30,504 bases of DNA from Caryophanales bacterium UBA7476. Lineage in GTDB: Bacteria > Bacillota_I > Bacilli_A > RF39 > UBA660. Under the pieces are notes generated by a model. That model saw nothing but the letters and a program-made list of their open reading frames with translations. It was not told the origin of the DNA and searched no databases. Positions 17,184 through 24,585 of the stretch are shown here, one piece after another. The DNA lies in NCBI GenBank assembly GCA_002477275.1, contig DLOU01000048.1:20471-50974 (forward strand), read 5' to 3'. A program made the translations under genes and the position numbers. Position 1 is the stretch's first letter; the number at the start of each line of letters is the position of its first letter.

Positions 17184-17885
17184 ATGAAAAAAATATTATA
17201 TATAATATTTAGTTGTATAATGATAGCAGCATCATTGTATTTAAGCATATATTTAAATAAAAAAACATATAAAGCAGAAATTTTTAAATATACCAAGACA
17301 CTAAACACATCACTTTTTACACCTATTAAGACAGAAATAACGATGGAAAAAGAAGATGAAAATAAAGAAGAAACAAAAGAAGAAAAAGTTTCTGAGCAAG
17401 AAATAAAAAAAGTAGAAGAAATACAAAATAATGTCGCAGTAAAAGAAGAAACAAGAGAAGTAAGTACTATAATAGAAGAACAAAAACCACAAGAAGAAAT
17501 TAAAACAAATAATATTGATAGCGTATATGTCGGTTTAAGATTTTCTGGAAGTATGAGTGCTTATGGTAGTGATTGTTGTGGATCAAATCCAGGAATGACA
17601 TCAAGCGGATTTGATTTAAAAAAGAGTTTATACTATTCAGATGGAACATATGGAAATTTAAGAGTTTTAGCATCTGACAAAAACTTTCCATTATACTCAG
17701 TAATAAAAATAAGTGATCCAAAAGATGGAACATATATGGCAATTGTTTTAGATAGAGCAGGAAGTATAATAGGTTTAAATAAACCAAAAAAATTTGACCT
17801 TGCAGTTGAAAGTGAAAGCTTTGCTTTAAAAACCTATGGTATCCACAGTGATATTGTATTTGAAGTAATTAGAGTAGGAAGATAA
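17184..17885 (+). CDS. 3D (Asp-Asp-Asp) domain surface protein
   Basis: 233 aa. An N-terminal helix (about 4-24: ILYIIFSCIMIAASLYLSIYL) is a signal-anchor. A long Glu/Lys/Val coil-like linker covers about 50-105. The C-terminal domain (about 112-233) has the 3D-domain pattern: one Asp in LASDKNFPLYSVIKI, the second in VLDRAGSIIG, the third in KFDLAVES. It also has MSAYGSDCCGSNPGMTSSGF at the usual TAY...TASG position. 3D domains are double-psi beta barrels found in wall-active proteins such as the lytic-transglycosylase-like YocH and the Sps/Rpf relatives. The double Cys is unusual. It could cleave or bind peptidoglycan, which would fit the PASTA kinase operon upstream. No strong ribosome site is visible 2 bp after the previous stop; coupling is likely. 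Confidence 0.75.
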   Translation: MKKILYIIFSCIMIAASLYLSIYLNKKTYKAEIFKYTKTLNTSLFTPIKTEITMEKEDENKEETKEEKVSEQEIKKVEEIQNNVAVKEETREVSTIIEEQKPQEEIKTNNIDSVYVGLRFSGSMSAYGSDCCGSNPGMTSSGFDLKKSLYYSDGTYGNLRVLASDKNFPLYSVIKISDPKDGTYMAIVLDRAGSIIGLNKPKKFDLAVESESFALKTYGIHSDIVFEVIRVGR

Positions 17886-17892
17886 TATTTTC

Positions 17893-17921
17893 TTGAAAAA
17901 AATAGAATCAAGTGATATTAT
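17893..17921 (+). promoter_or_regulatory. Promoter of asnS
   Basis: -35 TTGAAA (17893-17898), 17-bp spacer, -10 TATTAT (17916-17921). The predicted start near 17928 gives a leader of about 68 nt that contains the hairpin at 17947-17977. Confidence 0.6.
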
Positions 17922-17946
17922 ACCTATTGAATAAAGAGACATAAAG

Positions 17947-17980
17947 AACTAGTTTGTCCTTTGGATAACTAGTTTTTATT
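17947..17980 (+). terminator. Terminator-like hairpin in the asnS leader
   Basis: AACTAGTT (17947-17954) pairs with AACTAGTT (17967-17974), inner GTCC (17956-17959) with GGAT (17963-17966), loop TTT, then TTTATTT. It ends 16 bp before the asnS start and lies after the predicted asnS promoter. It may act as an attenuator or may terminate the upstream operon. Confidence 0.65.
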
Positions 17981-17998
17981 TAAGAAAGAAGGATTATG

Positions 17999-19378
17999 AT
18001 GGTAGATTCAAAAGAACTATTCGATAATACAAAAAAATATTTAAATAAGGAAGTATTAATACAAGGATGGATTAGAAATCATAGAAAACAAAAAGAATTT
18101 GGATTTATAGATTTTTCTGATGGAACTTGTTTTAAACACATACAAATAGTATACGATAATACTTTAGATAATTTTAATGAAATAACAAAACTACATATTG
18201 GTAGTGCTATTGAAGTAAAAGGAAAAGTAGTTGAAAGCCCAAAAGAAGGACAAGAATTCGAAATAGTATTAAAAGAAGTAAAATTATTAGGAGATTGCCC
18301 TGAAGACTATCCAATACAACCTAAAAGACATACGAGAGAATTTTTAAGAGAGCAAGCGTACCTAAGACCAAGAACAAATCTATTTCAAGCAGTTTTTAGA
18401 GTTAGAAGTGTAGCAGCAAATGCAATTCACAAATATTTTCAAGATAGAAACTATGTTTATTTTAATGCTCCATTAATTACATCATCAGATGCAGAAGGAG
18501 CTGGAGAATTATTTAAAGTAACTAATTTTGATTTAAATAATATTCCAAAAGTAGATGGAAAGATTGATTATAGTAAAGATTTATTTGGAAAGAAAGCTGG
18601 TCTCACAGTTTCAGGACAACTTGAAGCTGAATCTTTTGCACTAGCATATAAAAAAGTTTATACATTTGGTCCAACATTTAGAGCTGAAAATTCAAATACA
18701 AAAGTGCATGCTAATGAATTTTGGATGATAGAACCAGAAATAGCATTTTGTAACTTAGAAGAAGACATGAGAATAATGGAAGAAATGCTAAAATATGTTG
18801 TTAACTATGTATTAGAAAATTGTAAAGATGAAATCGAATTTTTAGATGGATTTGTAGAAAAAGGATTAAAAGAAAAATTAGAGAAATTAGTTAAATCAAA
18901 GTTCAATAGAGTTACACATTACGAGGCAATTGAAATACTTCAAAAAGCAGATGTAAAATGGGAATTTGAACCTAAACAAGGTGAAGATATTGCTAAAGAA
19001 CATGAAAAATATTTAACTGAATATTTTAACGGACCAGTATTTATAACAGATTGGCCAAAAGATATAAAGGCCTTCTATATGAAACAAAATGATGACAATA
19101 AAACAGTTGCAGCAGTAGATCTTGAAGTACCAGGAGCTGGAGAAATAATGGGTGGTTCAGAAAGAGAAGCTGACTATAACAAATTAGTAAAAAGAATGAA
19201 AGAATTAAAAATGGATCAAAATAGCCTAGAGTGGTATATAAATTTACGCAAATATGGTAGTTGTCCACATGCAGGATTTGGTATGGGATTTGAAAGATTA
19301 CTTATTTATTTAACAGGAGTAGAAAACATAAGAGATGTAATTCCATATCCAAGAACACCAGGAAATTGTGAATTTTAA
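17999..19378 (+). CDS. asnS: Asparaginyl-tRNA synthetase
   Basis: A class IIb aminoacyl-tRNA synthetase of about 459 aa that charges tRNA-Asn. The N-terminal anticodon-binding OB fold has GWIRNHRKQKEFGFIDFSDG (about 20-39). The class II core has motif 2 (FRAENSNT) and motif 3 (GFGMGFERLLIYLTGVENIRDV). The phrase IQPKRHTREFLREQAYLRPRT is typical of AsnRS. AspRS is excluded by the absence of the bacterial GAD insertion and by the short length. ATG 17999 is favoured because AAGGA (17989-17993) is 5 nt away; an adjacent ATG at 17996 is only 2 nt away. It is monocistronic, with its own promoter and a terminator after it. No T-box sequence is present in the short leader. Confidence 0.95.
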   Translation: MVDSKELFDNTKKYLNKEVLIQGWIRNHRKQKEFGFIDFSDGTCFKHIQIVYDNTLDNFNEITKLHIGSAIEVKGKVVESPKEGQEFEIVLKEVKLLGDCPEDYPIQPKRHTREFLREQAYLRPRTNLFQAVFRVRSVAANAIHKYFQDRNYVYFNAPLITSSDAEGAGELFKVTNFDLNNIPKVDGKIDYSKDLFGKKAGLTVSGQLEAESFALAYKKVYTFGPTFRAENSNTKVHANEFWMIEPEIAFCNLEEDMRIMEEMLKYVVNYVLENCKDEIEFLDGFVEKGLKEKLEKLVKSKFNRVTHYEAIEILQKADVKWEFEPKQGEDIAKEHEKYLTEYFNGPVFITDWPKDIKAFYMKQNDDNKTVAAVDLEVPGAGEIMGGSEREADYNKLVKRMKELKMDQNSLEWYINLRKYGSCPHAGFGMGFERLLIYLTGVENIRDVIPYPRTPGNCEF

Positions 19379-19385
19379 AATATTT

Positions 19386-19413
19386 AAGAAAAGTCAATAC
19401 TTTTCTTTTTTTT
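19386..19413 (+). terminator. Rho-independent terminator after asnS
   Basis: A 9-bp stem AAGAAAAGT (19386-19394) with ACTTTTCTT (19399-19407), loop CAAT, then T6. Confidence 0.85.
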
Positions 19414-19450
19414 ATTAAACATATATAATTATAACATTGGAGGTTACAAA

Positions 19451-21607
19451 ATGAATGAACAAATAATTAAGCAAATAGCAATTTCCGAGAATATAACAGA
19501 ACACCAAGTAAAAACAGTACTAGATTTATTAAGTGAAGGAAATACAATCCCTTTTATAGCCCGTTATAGAAAAGAAATGACTAATGCACTAGATGAAGAG
19601 CAAATTAGAAAGATAAATGAAGTATATGAATATCAATTAAACTTACAGAATAGAAAAGAAGATGTAATAAGATTAATTGATGAAAAAGGTTTATTAACAG
19701 ATGAACTAAAAGATAGTATTTTAAAATGTAATAAATTAGTAGAAGTAGAAGATTTATATAGACCATATAAAGAAAAGAAAAAGACAAAAGCAACAGAAGC
19801 AATAAAAGCAGGTCTTGAACCATTAGCAAAAATAATTATGTCTTTTCCAACTAGTGGAGATATAGATTCACTATGTAGTAAATTTTTAAATGAAACAGTT
19901 AAAAATACAGAAGAAGCAGTAACAGGTGCAAAATACATTATTGCAGAATGGATTAGTGATAATGCAGGATATAGAAAATGGATAAGGGGATATTTCTATA
20001 AGAATGGAGTAATTAATTCAAGTATTAAGAAAAATGCAGAAGATGAAAACAAAATATACGAAATGTACTATGAATACAATGAACCAGTTAAATATATAAA
20101 ACCACATAGAATTCTTGCACTAAATAGAGGTGAAAAAGAAAAAATTCTGACAGTAAATATAGATGTCAATAAAGATGAGATAATTAGTTATTTAGAAAAG
20201 AAATTAATTAAAAATGACAAAAGTTTTGTAGTAAACTATGTAAAAGAAAGTATTGAAGATTCATATAAAAGATTAATTGCTCCATCAGTAGAAAGGGAAA
20301 TAAGAAGTGATTTAACAGAAAAAGGTGAAGAAGCAGCAATAGATAACTTTGGAAAAAATCTAGAGGCCTTACTATTGACACCACCAATGAAAGAACAAAT
20401 AGTACTAGCTTTTGACCCAGGATATGTAAATGGATGTAAATTGGCAGTTGTTGATAAAAATGGAAAATATCTTGACAGTACAGTTGTAAAACCATTCTTA
20501 AAAGGTCACGAAGAGCAAAATATAAAAATGAGTAAAGAAATAGTTTCACAACTAATAAAAAAATATAATGTAGATATAATAGCTATAGGAAATGGAACTG
20601 CATCGCGTGAATCAGAAAAACTATGTGCCGATATGATTAAAGAATACAATTTAAATTGTAAATATGTAATTGTTAGTGAAGCAGGAGCTTCAATATATTC
20701 AGCAAGTGATTTAGCAATAAAAGAATTTCCTGATTTAGCAGTTGAAAAAAGAAGTGCTGTAAGTATTGGAAGAAGACTACAAGATCCTCTTTCTGAACTT
20801 GTAAAAATACCACCAGAAGGAATTGGAGTAGGATTATATCAACATGATGTGAGTCAAAGTAAGTTAAGTAAAAATCTTGATTTCGTAGTTGAAAAATGTG
20901 TAAATAGTGTGGGTGTAAACATAAATACAGCAAGTTCATCATTATTAAAATATGTATCTGGTATTACAAAAAGAACAATTGATAAAATAATTGAATATAG
21001 AGAAAAAACAGGTAAGATTAAGAGTAGAGAAGAATTAAAAAAGAAAAAAATTCTTACAGATAAAACTTATGAGCAAGCAATTGGTTTCTTAAGAATAGTA
21101 GATGGTGAAAATATATTAGATAGAACAGCAATTCACCCGGAAAGTTATGAAGTAGCTCTTAATCTTTTAAATAAAATTGAGAGCAATCTCGATGAAGTAG
21201 GAACTGAAAAACTAATTAGTAAACTTAATGAAGTAAATATAGAAGAAGTGGCAAAAGAACTTAACACAGATACATATACTTTAGAAGACGTAATAGAAAG
21301 CTTAAAAAAACCAAATCTAGATCCAAGAGATGAGTATCCACAACCAATATTAAAGAGCGATATTTTAGATATTAAAGATCTAAAAATTGGTATGAAACTA
21401 CAAGGAACAGTAAGAAATGTTGTCGATTTTGGACTATTTATAGATATTGGACTACATAATGATGGTTTAGCGCATATTTCAAAACTAAGTAAAGAATATA
21501 TAAAACATCCATCAGATCTTTTCAGTGTAGGAGATATAGTAGACTGCTATGTAGAAGATATATCAATAGAAAAAGAAAAAGTCAGTTTAACATTATTAGA
21601 AAATTAA
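19451..21607 (+). CDS. tex: Tex-family RNA-binding transcription accessory protein
   Basis: A 718-aa cytoplasmic nucleic-acid-binding protein related to eukaryotic Spt6. It contains an N-terminal helical Tex domain (IIKQIAISENITEHQVKTVLDLL, then FIARYRKEMT). A YqgF/RNase H-like domain begins with VLAFDPGYVNGCKLAVV (about 319-335). Helix-hairpin-helix motifs follow (VNINTASSSLLKYVSGI, about 490-560). A C-terminal S1 domain starts at LKIGMKLQGTVRNVVDFGLF (about 640-715). Domain order and length are normal. GGAGG precedes ATG 19451. A -10-like TATAAT (19424-19429) lies between the asnS terminator and the gene, without a clear -35. The exact molecular role is still debated in the family; effects on transcription or RNA decay have been proposed. 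Confidence 0.93.
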   Translation: MNEQIIKQIAISENITEHQVKTVLDLLSEGNTIPFIARYRKEMTNALDEEQIRKINEVYEYQLNLQNRKEDVIRLIDEKGLLTDELKDSILKCNKLVEVEDLYRPYKEKKKTKATEAIKAGLEPLAKIIMSFPTSGDIDSLCSKFLNETVKNTEEAVTGAKYIIAEWISDNAGYRKWIRGYFYKNGVINSSIKKNAEDENKIYEMYYEYNEPVKYIKPHRILALNRGEKEKILTVNIDVNKDEIISYLEKKLIKNDKSFVVNYVKESIEDSYKRLIAPSVEREIRSDLTEKGEEAAIDNFGKNLEALLLTPPMKEQIVLAFDPGYVNGCKLAVVDKNGKYLDSTVVKPFLKGHEEQNIKMSKEIVSQLIKKYNVDIIAIGNGTASRESEKLCADMIKEYNLNCKYVIVSEAGASIYSASDLAIKEFPDLAVEKRSAVSIGRRLQDPLSELVKIPPEGIGVGLYQHDVSQSKLSKNLDFVVEKCVNSVGVNINTASSSLLKYVSGITKRTIDKIIEYREKTGKIKSREELKKKKILTDKTYEQAIGFLRIVDGENILDRTAIHPESYEVALNLLNKIESNLDEVGTEKLISKLNEVNIEEVAKELNTDTYTLEDVIESLKKPNLDPRDEYPQPILKSDILDIKDLKIGMKLQGTVRNVVDFGLFIDIGLHNDGLAHISKLSKEYIKHPSDLFSVGDIVDCYVEDISIEKEKVSLTLLEN

Positions 21608-21674
21608 TGTTATTTCATTGATTTTTTTCTTTTTTTTTGATTAAATATAATTATAATAGAAAGGAGTATAGGTT

Positions 21675-22814
21675 ATGGAAAAAACAAAGGGGTTAACTGA
21701 AAAACAAAATAAGCTTTTTAGATACTATAGACTATTTACAATTTGGGTTGTTTCACTTATATTAGGACTATCAATATGGGCAATAATGATTAATAATATT
21801 GAGTGGACTATTTCTGATATAATTTATCCTGTAATAGGATTACTTGTAATTAGTATATCTGGTATGTTTGGAAATGCAAATAACAATTTTCCAATATTTC
21901 ATATAAGAGGAATAAGGATAACAAAAGAAAGATTAATATCAATCTTAATTGGATTATTCTTCCCAATACTATTTTTGATATATATAATGGTAAATGATGA
22001 ATCATTTATGGATTATGTCAGTAACATTTCATTACATAATTTCATAACTTTATCAGTATATGCAATTCCAGTATTCCTATTTATCACATTAATTATCTAT
22101 TTTGGTTATTTAATAGTAGCTCCAAGAACAAAAAGAAAAAATGTGCCTCAATATAAAGAAGAAATTGAAGCAAGTTTAGATTCACATAAGAAAACAGCTA
22201 TTAATGTAGTTTTTTTACTAAGTTTTATTTCAATTTGGACAAAAATTTCCTTAGTTGATACATGGACATTTAGTAGTATTATTGTTGAATTACTAGTTGT
22301 TATAGCTATACTTACAATAAGAATTGTTGCTAATAGAGATAATAAACTTCCGTGGAATTATAGACAAGGAAAAATACTAGATAAAATATTCTTTATCTCA
22401 TTAGCTATACCATATTTATTAGTAGTATTATATTATTTATTTAGTTCTAACTTTAGATTAGTGATTTCAACAATAGAAATAAAAACAATAATTTCTACAT
22501 TAGTTTATTTACTACCTTTATTTGTATTTGGAGCTGCAACAATTGAAGCAGTAATAAAATTCCAAGACAAATGTAAAAATGGTAATAAATCAGAAGTGAA
22601 AATAACAAAAAAAATGGCTAAAAGAAATGAAAATATATTATATTCATTAGTTTTAACTGCCATATTTATAATGCTATTGTTTATATATATCATAACTAGA
22701 ATACTAACTGATATTAACATGGAAATATTATTACAAATTTGGACAATGTTAATACCACTAAGTGTAATTATATATATAGTACTTTATTATTCAGTGAAAG
22801 ATATAAATAGATAA
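21675..22814 (+). CDS. Unknown polytopic membrane protein
   Basis: 379 aa with about ten predicted helices (roughly 20-40, 47-66, 87-106, 122-148, 175-190, 199-219, 237-256, 268-292, 320-341, 350-373). These appear as two similar halves, each introduced by a basic cytoplasmic segment (N-terminal KTKGLTEKQNKLFRYYR; middle APRTKRKNVPQYKEEIEASLDSHKK; later KITKKMAKRNEN). No transporter signature, charged residue cluster within helices, or catalytic motif was found. AAGGAG precedes ATG 21675, and a TATAAT box (21652-21657) lies just upstream with no good -35. It stands alone between tex and a terminator. I do not recognise the family. Confidence 0.7.
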   Translation: MEKTKGLTEKQNKLFRYYRLFTIWVVSLILGLSIWAIMINNIEWTISDIIYPVIGLLVISISGMFGNANNNFPIFHIRGIRITKERLISILIGLFFPILFLIYIMVNDESFMDYVSNISLHNFITLSVYAIPVFLFITLIIYFGYLIVAPRTKRKNVPQYKEEIEASLDSHKKTAINVVFLLSFISIWTKISLVDTWTFSSIIVELLVVIAILTIRIVANRDNKLPWNYRQGKILDKIFFISLAIPYLLVVLYYLFSSNFRLVISTIEIKTIISTLVYLLPLFVFGAATIEAVIKFQDKCKNGNKSEVKITKKMAKRNENILYSLVLTAIFIMLLFIYIITRILTDINMEILLQIWTMLIPLSVIIYIVLYYSVKDINR

Positions 22815-22836
22815 CTATCGCAAGATAGTTATTTTT
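22811..22836 (+). terminator. Rho-independent terminator
   Basis: A 9-bp perfect stem ATAACTATC (22811-22819) with GATAGTTAT (22824-22832), GCAA tetraloop, then T run. The left arm contains the stop codon of the membrane protein gene. Confidence 0.85.
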
Positions 22837-22837
22837 A

Positions 22838-22866
22838 TTGACATAAATTATTTGTTAAGATAAGAT
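22838..22866 (+). promoter_or_regulatory. Promoter of the DUF2185-yqeK pair
   Basis: Perfect -35 TTGACA (22838-22843), 17-bp spacer, -10 TAAGAT (22861-22866). GGAGG follows before ATG 22885. Confidence 0.65.
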
Positions 22867-22884
22867 TAAAATGTTGGAGGAGTT

Positions 22885-23223
22885 ATGAAAAAATTTAAAA
22901 TTGATCCTAAAGATATAAAACAATTATTAGAATGGAAAGAAGCAAGTGGCTGCATTGCAACTGATAAAATAGTAGTTGAGGGATTTAAAGTAGGTTATAT
23001 GTATAGAGAAAAACCTAACCCAAATTATCCAGATAGTGGTTGGAGATTCTTTCAAGGAGAAGAATCAGATGAATATGTAAGTGATATAAAAAATTCAGGA
23101 ATATATGATTTAAATACTATTTGTAATTATGATCCATCAATAATTCCATTATTAAAATCGCCATATGGTACTTGCTATTATAGAGATAAAATGGGAACAT
23201 TTAGAGGAGAAAAATTAAAGTAG
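22885..23223 (+). CDS. DUF2185 (Imm33-type) protein
   Basis: 112 aa. The pattern GCIATDKIVVEGFKVGYMYRE, then SGWRFFQGEESDEY, then YDLNTICNYDPSIIPLLKSP matches my memory of the DUF2185 family. Some members of that family are annotated as immunity proteins (Imm33) of polymorphic toxin systems; many others are orphan housekeeping-like genes. No toxin gene is nearby, so immunity cannot be claimed here. It is soluble, without signal or helix, and complete in length. It opens a two-gene unit with the HD hydrolase, whose start codon is 1 bp after its TAG. Confidence 0.75.
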   Translation: MKKFKIDPKDIKQLLEWKEASGCIATDKIVVEGFKVGYMYREKPNPNYPDSGWRFFQGEESDEYVSDIKNSGIYDLNTICNYDPSIIPLLKSPYGTCYYRDKMGTFRGEKLK

Positions 23224-23224
23224 C

Positions 23225-23812
23225 ATGAAATATAGTATAGAAGAATTAAAGTCTATAATAAAAGAGTTAATGAGTGAAAAAAGGTATAATCATAGTGTAA
23301 TGGTTATGGAAGAAGCAGGGAAGTATGTTGAAAAGTACAAAAAAGGTGATTCTAGTTTTTATGAGAAAACAATTAGAGCAGCCTTAATGCACGATATAGC
23401 TAAAGAAATGTCTGAAAAAGAGATAGAAGAGTATATCAAAGATAACAATATAAAATTAGATATTTCAAATTCTATAAATAAGCCATTAATTCATGGAATA
23501 ATAGGAGCAGATAAGTGTACCAAACTATATGACTTTGATGAAGAGATGGGGCAATCAATTAGATGGCATACAACTGGAAGTACAAACATGAGTTTAATGG
23601 ATAAAATTGTTTTTCTAGCAGATAAAACAGGAAGAACCAATTTATCCCCAAAATTGGTAGAAATAAGAAATAAAGCATTTGAAAATTTGGACGAAGGAAT
23701 ATATTTATATATTAATAACAATATGGAAAAATTAAAAACAAAAGGTATTCCAATTAATCCTATATCTATAGATGTTCAAAAGTATTTTTATGATAAAATT
23801 AAGAAAATTTGA
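23225..23812 (+). CDS. yqeK: HD-domain hydrolase, YqeK type (Ap4A hydrolase)
   Basis: 195 aa. The HD phosphohydrolase pattern is clear: RYNHSVMVMEEAGKY (first His), ALMHDIAKEMS (HD pair), HGIIGADKC (third metal His) and IRWHTTGSTNMSLMDKIVFLADKT (His, then Asp). The RWHTTG...MSxxDKIxxLAD phrase is specific for YqeK. In recent work that family was shown to be a symmetrical diadenosine tetraphosphatase acting on Ap4A. In relatives it lies with nadD and rsfS; neither is here, so the usual cluster is broken. The start ATG 23225 is 1 bp after the previous stop and has no well-placed ribosome site, so coupling is assumed. It is the last core gene before the tRNA. Confidence 0.88.
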   Translation: MKYSIEELKSIIKELMSEKRYNHSVMVMEEAGKYVEKYKKGDSSFYEKTIRAALMHDIAKEMSEKEIEEYIKDNNIKLDISNSINKPLIHGIIGADKCTKLYDFDEEMGQSIRWHTTGSTNMSLMDKIVFLADKTGRTNLSPKLVEIRNKAFENLDEGIYLYINNNMEKLKTKGIPINPISIDVQKYFYDKIKKI

Positions 23813-23820
23813 AAAAAAGG

Positions 23821-23848
23821 TTGACAATGATAAGCTTTTTGGTATAAT
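23821..23848 (+). promoter_or_regulatory. Consensus promoter of tRNA-Gly
   Basis: TTGACA (23821-23826), 16-bp spacer, TATAAT (23843-23848). Both boxes are perfect, as expected for a tRNA gene. The mature tRNA starts 20 bp after the -10. Confidence 0.85.
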
Positions 23849-23868
23849 TATTATTGTCTACTTGATTT

Positions 23869-23942
23869 GCGGATGTAGTTTAATGGTAGAACCTCAGCCT
23901 TCCAAGCTGACTACGTGGGTTCGATTCCCATCATCCGCTCCA
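23869..23942 (+). tRNA. tRNA-Gly (anticodon UCC)
   Basis: A complete cloverleaf: acceptor GCGGATG (23869-23875) with CATCCGC (23932-23938), discriminator T, and an encoded CCA. The anticodon stem TCAGC/GCTGA encloses loop CTTCCAA, giving anticodon TCC for GGA/GGN glycine codons. The T-arm is GTGGG-TTCGATT-CCCAT. It borders the accessory region, as tRNA genes often do, but no repeat of its 3' end was found downstream in this window. Confidence 0.95.
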
Positions 23943-23969
23943 TTGGGAAATCTGTCCGAACTTTTATAG

Positions 23970-24031
23970 TTTAGACTTAATATAGAAAGTATCAATTTCT
24001 AAAAGAAGTTGGTACTTTTTTAGTGTCTAAA
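23970..24031. repeat. Long near-palindrome after the tRNA (terminator and/or recombination site)
   Basis: An inner 15-bp stem (23986-24000 with 24004-24018, two wobble pairs, loop AAA) ends in a T6 run. It is enclosed by an outer 7-bp pair, TTTAGAC (23970-23976) and GTCTAAA (24025-24031). The inner part can end tRNA transcription. The size and symmetry, about 60 bp between tRNA and recombinase element, also fit a serine-recombinase attachment region. Confidence 0.6.
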
Positions 24032-24051
24032 TTAGAAAGGATAGATTTAAA

Positions 24052-24324
24052 ATGATTAATATTACTACAAAAGAATTAGAAATTGAAACAAGTTTAAAAA
24101 AGAAAATTGAATTTATATGTAATTTTTGTAATACAAAACCTACTATTATTAATGGTAATATTCGTAATATTACTAAAACAAATTTAAGTTATGTAGAACC
24201 ACATAGAATTATTATTAAAGGTATTACTTTTCTTGCTTTCAATTATTCTACTACTTTATATATTGGTAATCTATCAAATAAACTAGAAATAAAAGATTTA
24301 GAAAACTTTTTAAAGGAAATATAA
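24052..24324 (+). CDS. Small unknown protein of the mobile element
   Basis: 90 aa, not recognised. It is rich in Ile, Asn, Thr and Lys, with CNFCNTKPTIINGN (one CxxC pair) and a beta-strand-like centre (HRIIIKGITFLAFNYSTTLYIG). It is soluble with no helix. AGGAT lies about 10 nt before ATG 24052. Codon use (ATT for Ile, TCT, ACT) is like the recombinase and relaxase downstream and unlike the ATA-rich core genes to the left, which supports it as element cargo. It lies between 12-bp inverted repeats (24003-24014 and 24332-24343). It could be an excision or regulatory factor; this is unproven. Confidence 0.55.
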   Translation: MINITTKELEIETSLKKKIEFICNFCNTKPTIINGNIRNITKTNLSYVEPHRIIIKGITFLAFNYSTTLYIGNLSNKLEIKDLENFLKEI

Positions 24325-24384
24325 ATAAATATACCAACTTCTTCTAAAATAGCCTTAAAATAGGCAAAAACTACCAAATATGTC

Positions 24385-24412
24385 TTGACTTTGAAGATTA
24401 TTGTGATATTAT
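24385..24412 (+). promoter_or_regulatory. Promoter of the leader ORF and recombinase gene
   Basis: -35 TTGACT (24385-24390), 16-bp spacer, -10 TATTAT (24407-24412). The transcript would start near 24419 and run through the 24-codon ORF into the terminator at 24513-24562 before reaching the recombinase gene. Confidence 0.6.
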
Positions 24413-24466
24413 AGATAACCAATAAATGACAAGCAGTATCAGTCGTTTTGGAAAGCGAGGTACACT

Positions 24467-24541
24467 ATGGTCAAATACACAATTAAGATAGATAAAAAAT
24501 ATAATGTTATTCAAAGAGGAGTCAAGAGTATTACTTGTTAA
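24467..24541 (+). CDS. 24-aa leader peptide ORF upstream of the recombinase
   Basis: ATG 24467 with a GAGG site (24457-24460) six nucleotides away encodes a short basic peptide (MVKYTIKIDKKYN...KSITC) ending at TAA 24539-24541. The whole left arm of a strong terminator hairpin lies inside the ORF, and its stop codon straddles the end of the loop and the start of the right arm. Ribosomes reading it would therefore disrupt the terminator. This layout suggests a translation-controlled attenuator for the serine recombinase gene. No run of one amino acid or known drug-stalling motif is obvious. It may also be a chance ORF; the ribosome site and its position make that less likely. Confidence 0.5.
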   Translation: MVKYTIKIDKKYNVIQRGVKSITC

Positions 24542-24562
24542 TGCTTTTGTCTCCTCTTTTTT
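24513..24562 (+). terminator. Long terminator hairpin between leader ORF and recombinase
   Basis: AGAGGAG (24515-24521) pairs with CTCCTCT (24551-24557). After one T-T mismatch, CAAGAGTATT (24523-24532) pairs with AATGCTTTTG (24540-24549) using two wobbles. The loop is 7 nt and a T run follows. This is the strongest hairpin of the accessory region. Confidence 0.85.
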
Positions 24563-24585
24563 GGTATAAAAGGAGTTGAAAATTT

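Noticed and set aside
17886..17998. T-box riboswitch before asnS
   Set aside because: The leader is only about 70 nt and contains no T-box consensus or Stem I; the hairpin alone is not enough.
20208..20549. 113-aa minus-strand ORF opposite tex, and other Leu/Phe/Ser-rich reverse ORFs
   Set aside because: They mirror AT-rich plus-strand genes, have low-complexity composition and no ribosome sites.
23920..23942. Direct repeat of the tRNA 3' end as attachment duplicate
   Set aside because: I found no second copy of the tRNA 3' segment downstream in the window; it may lie outside or not exist.
23772..23969. 65-aa ORF across the tRNA gene
   Set aside because: It overlaps the yqeK end and runs through the tRNA promoter and tRNA-Gly; the codons for EPQPSKLTTWV are the tRNA sequence itself.
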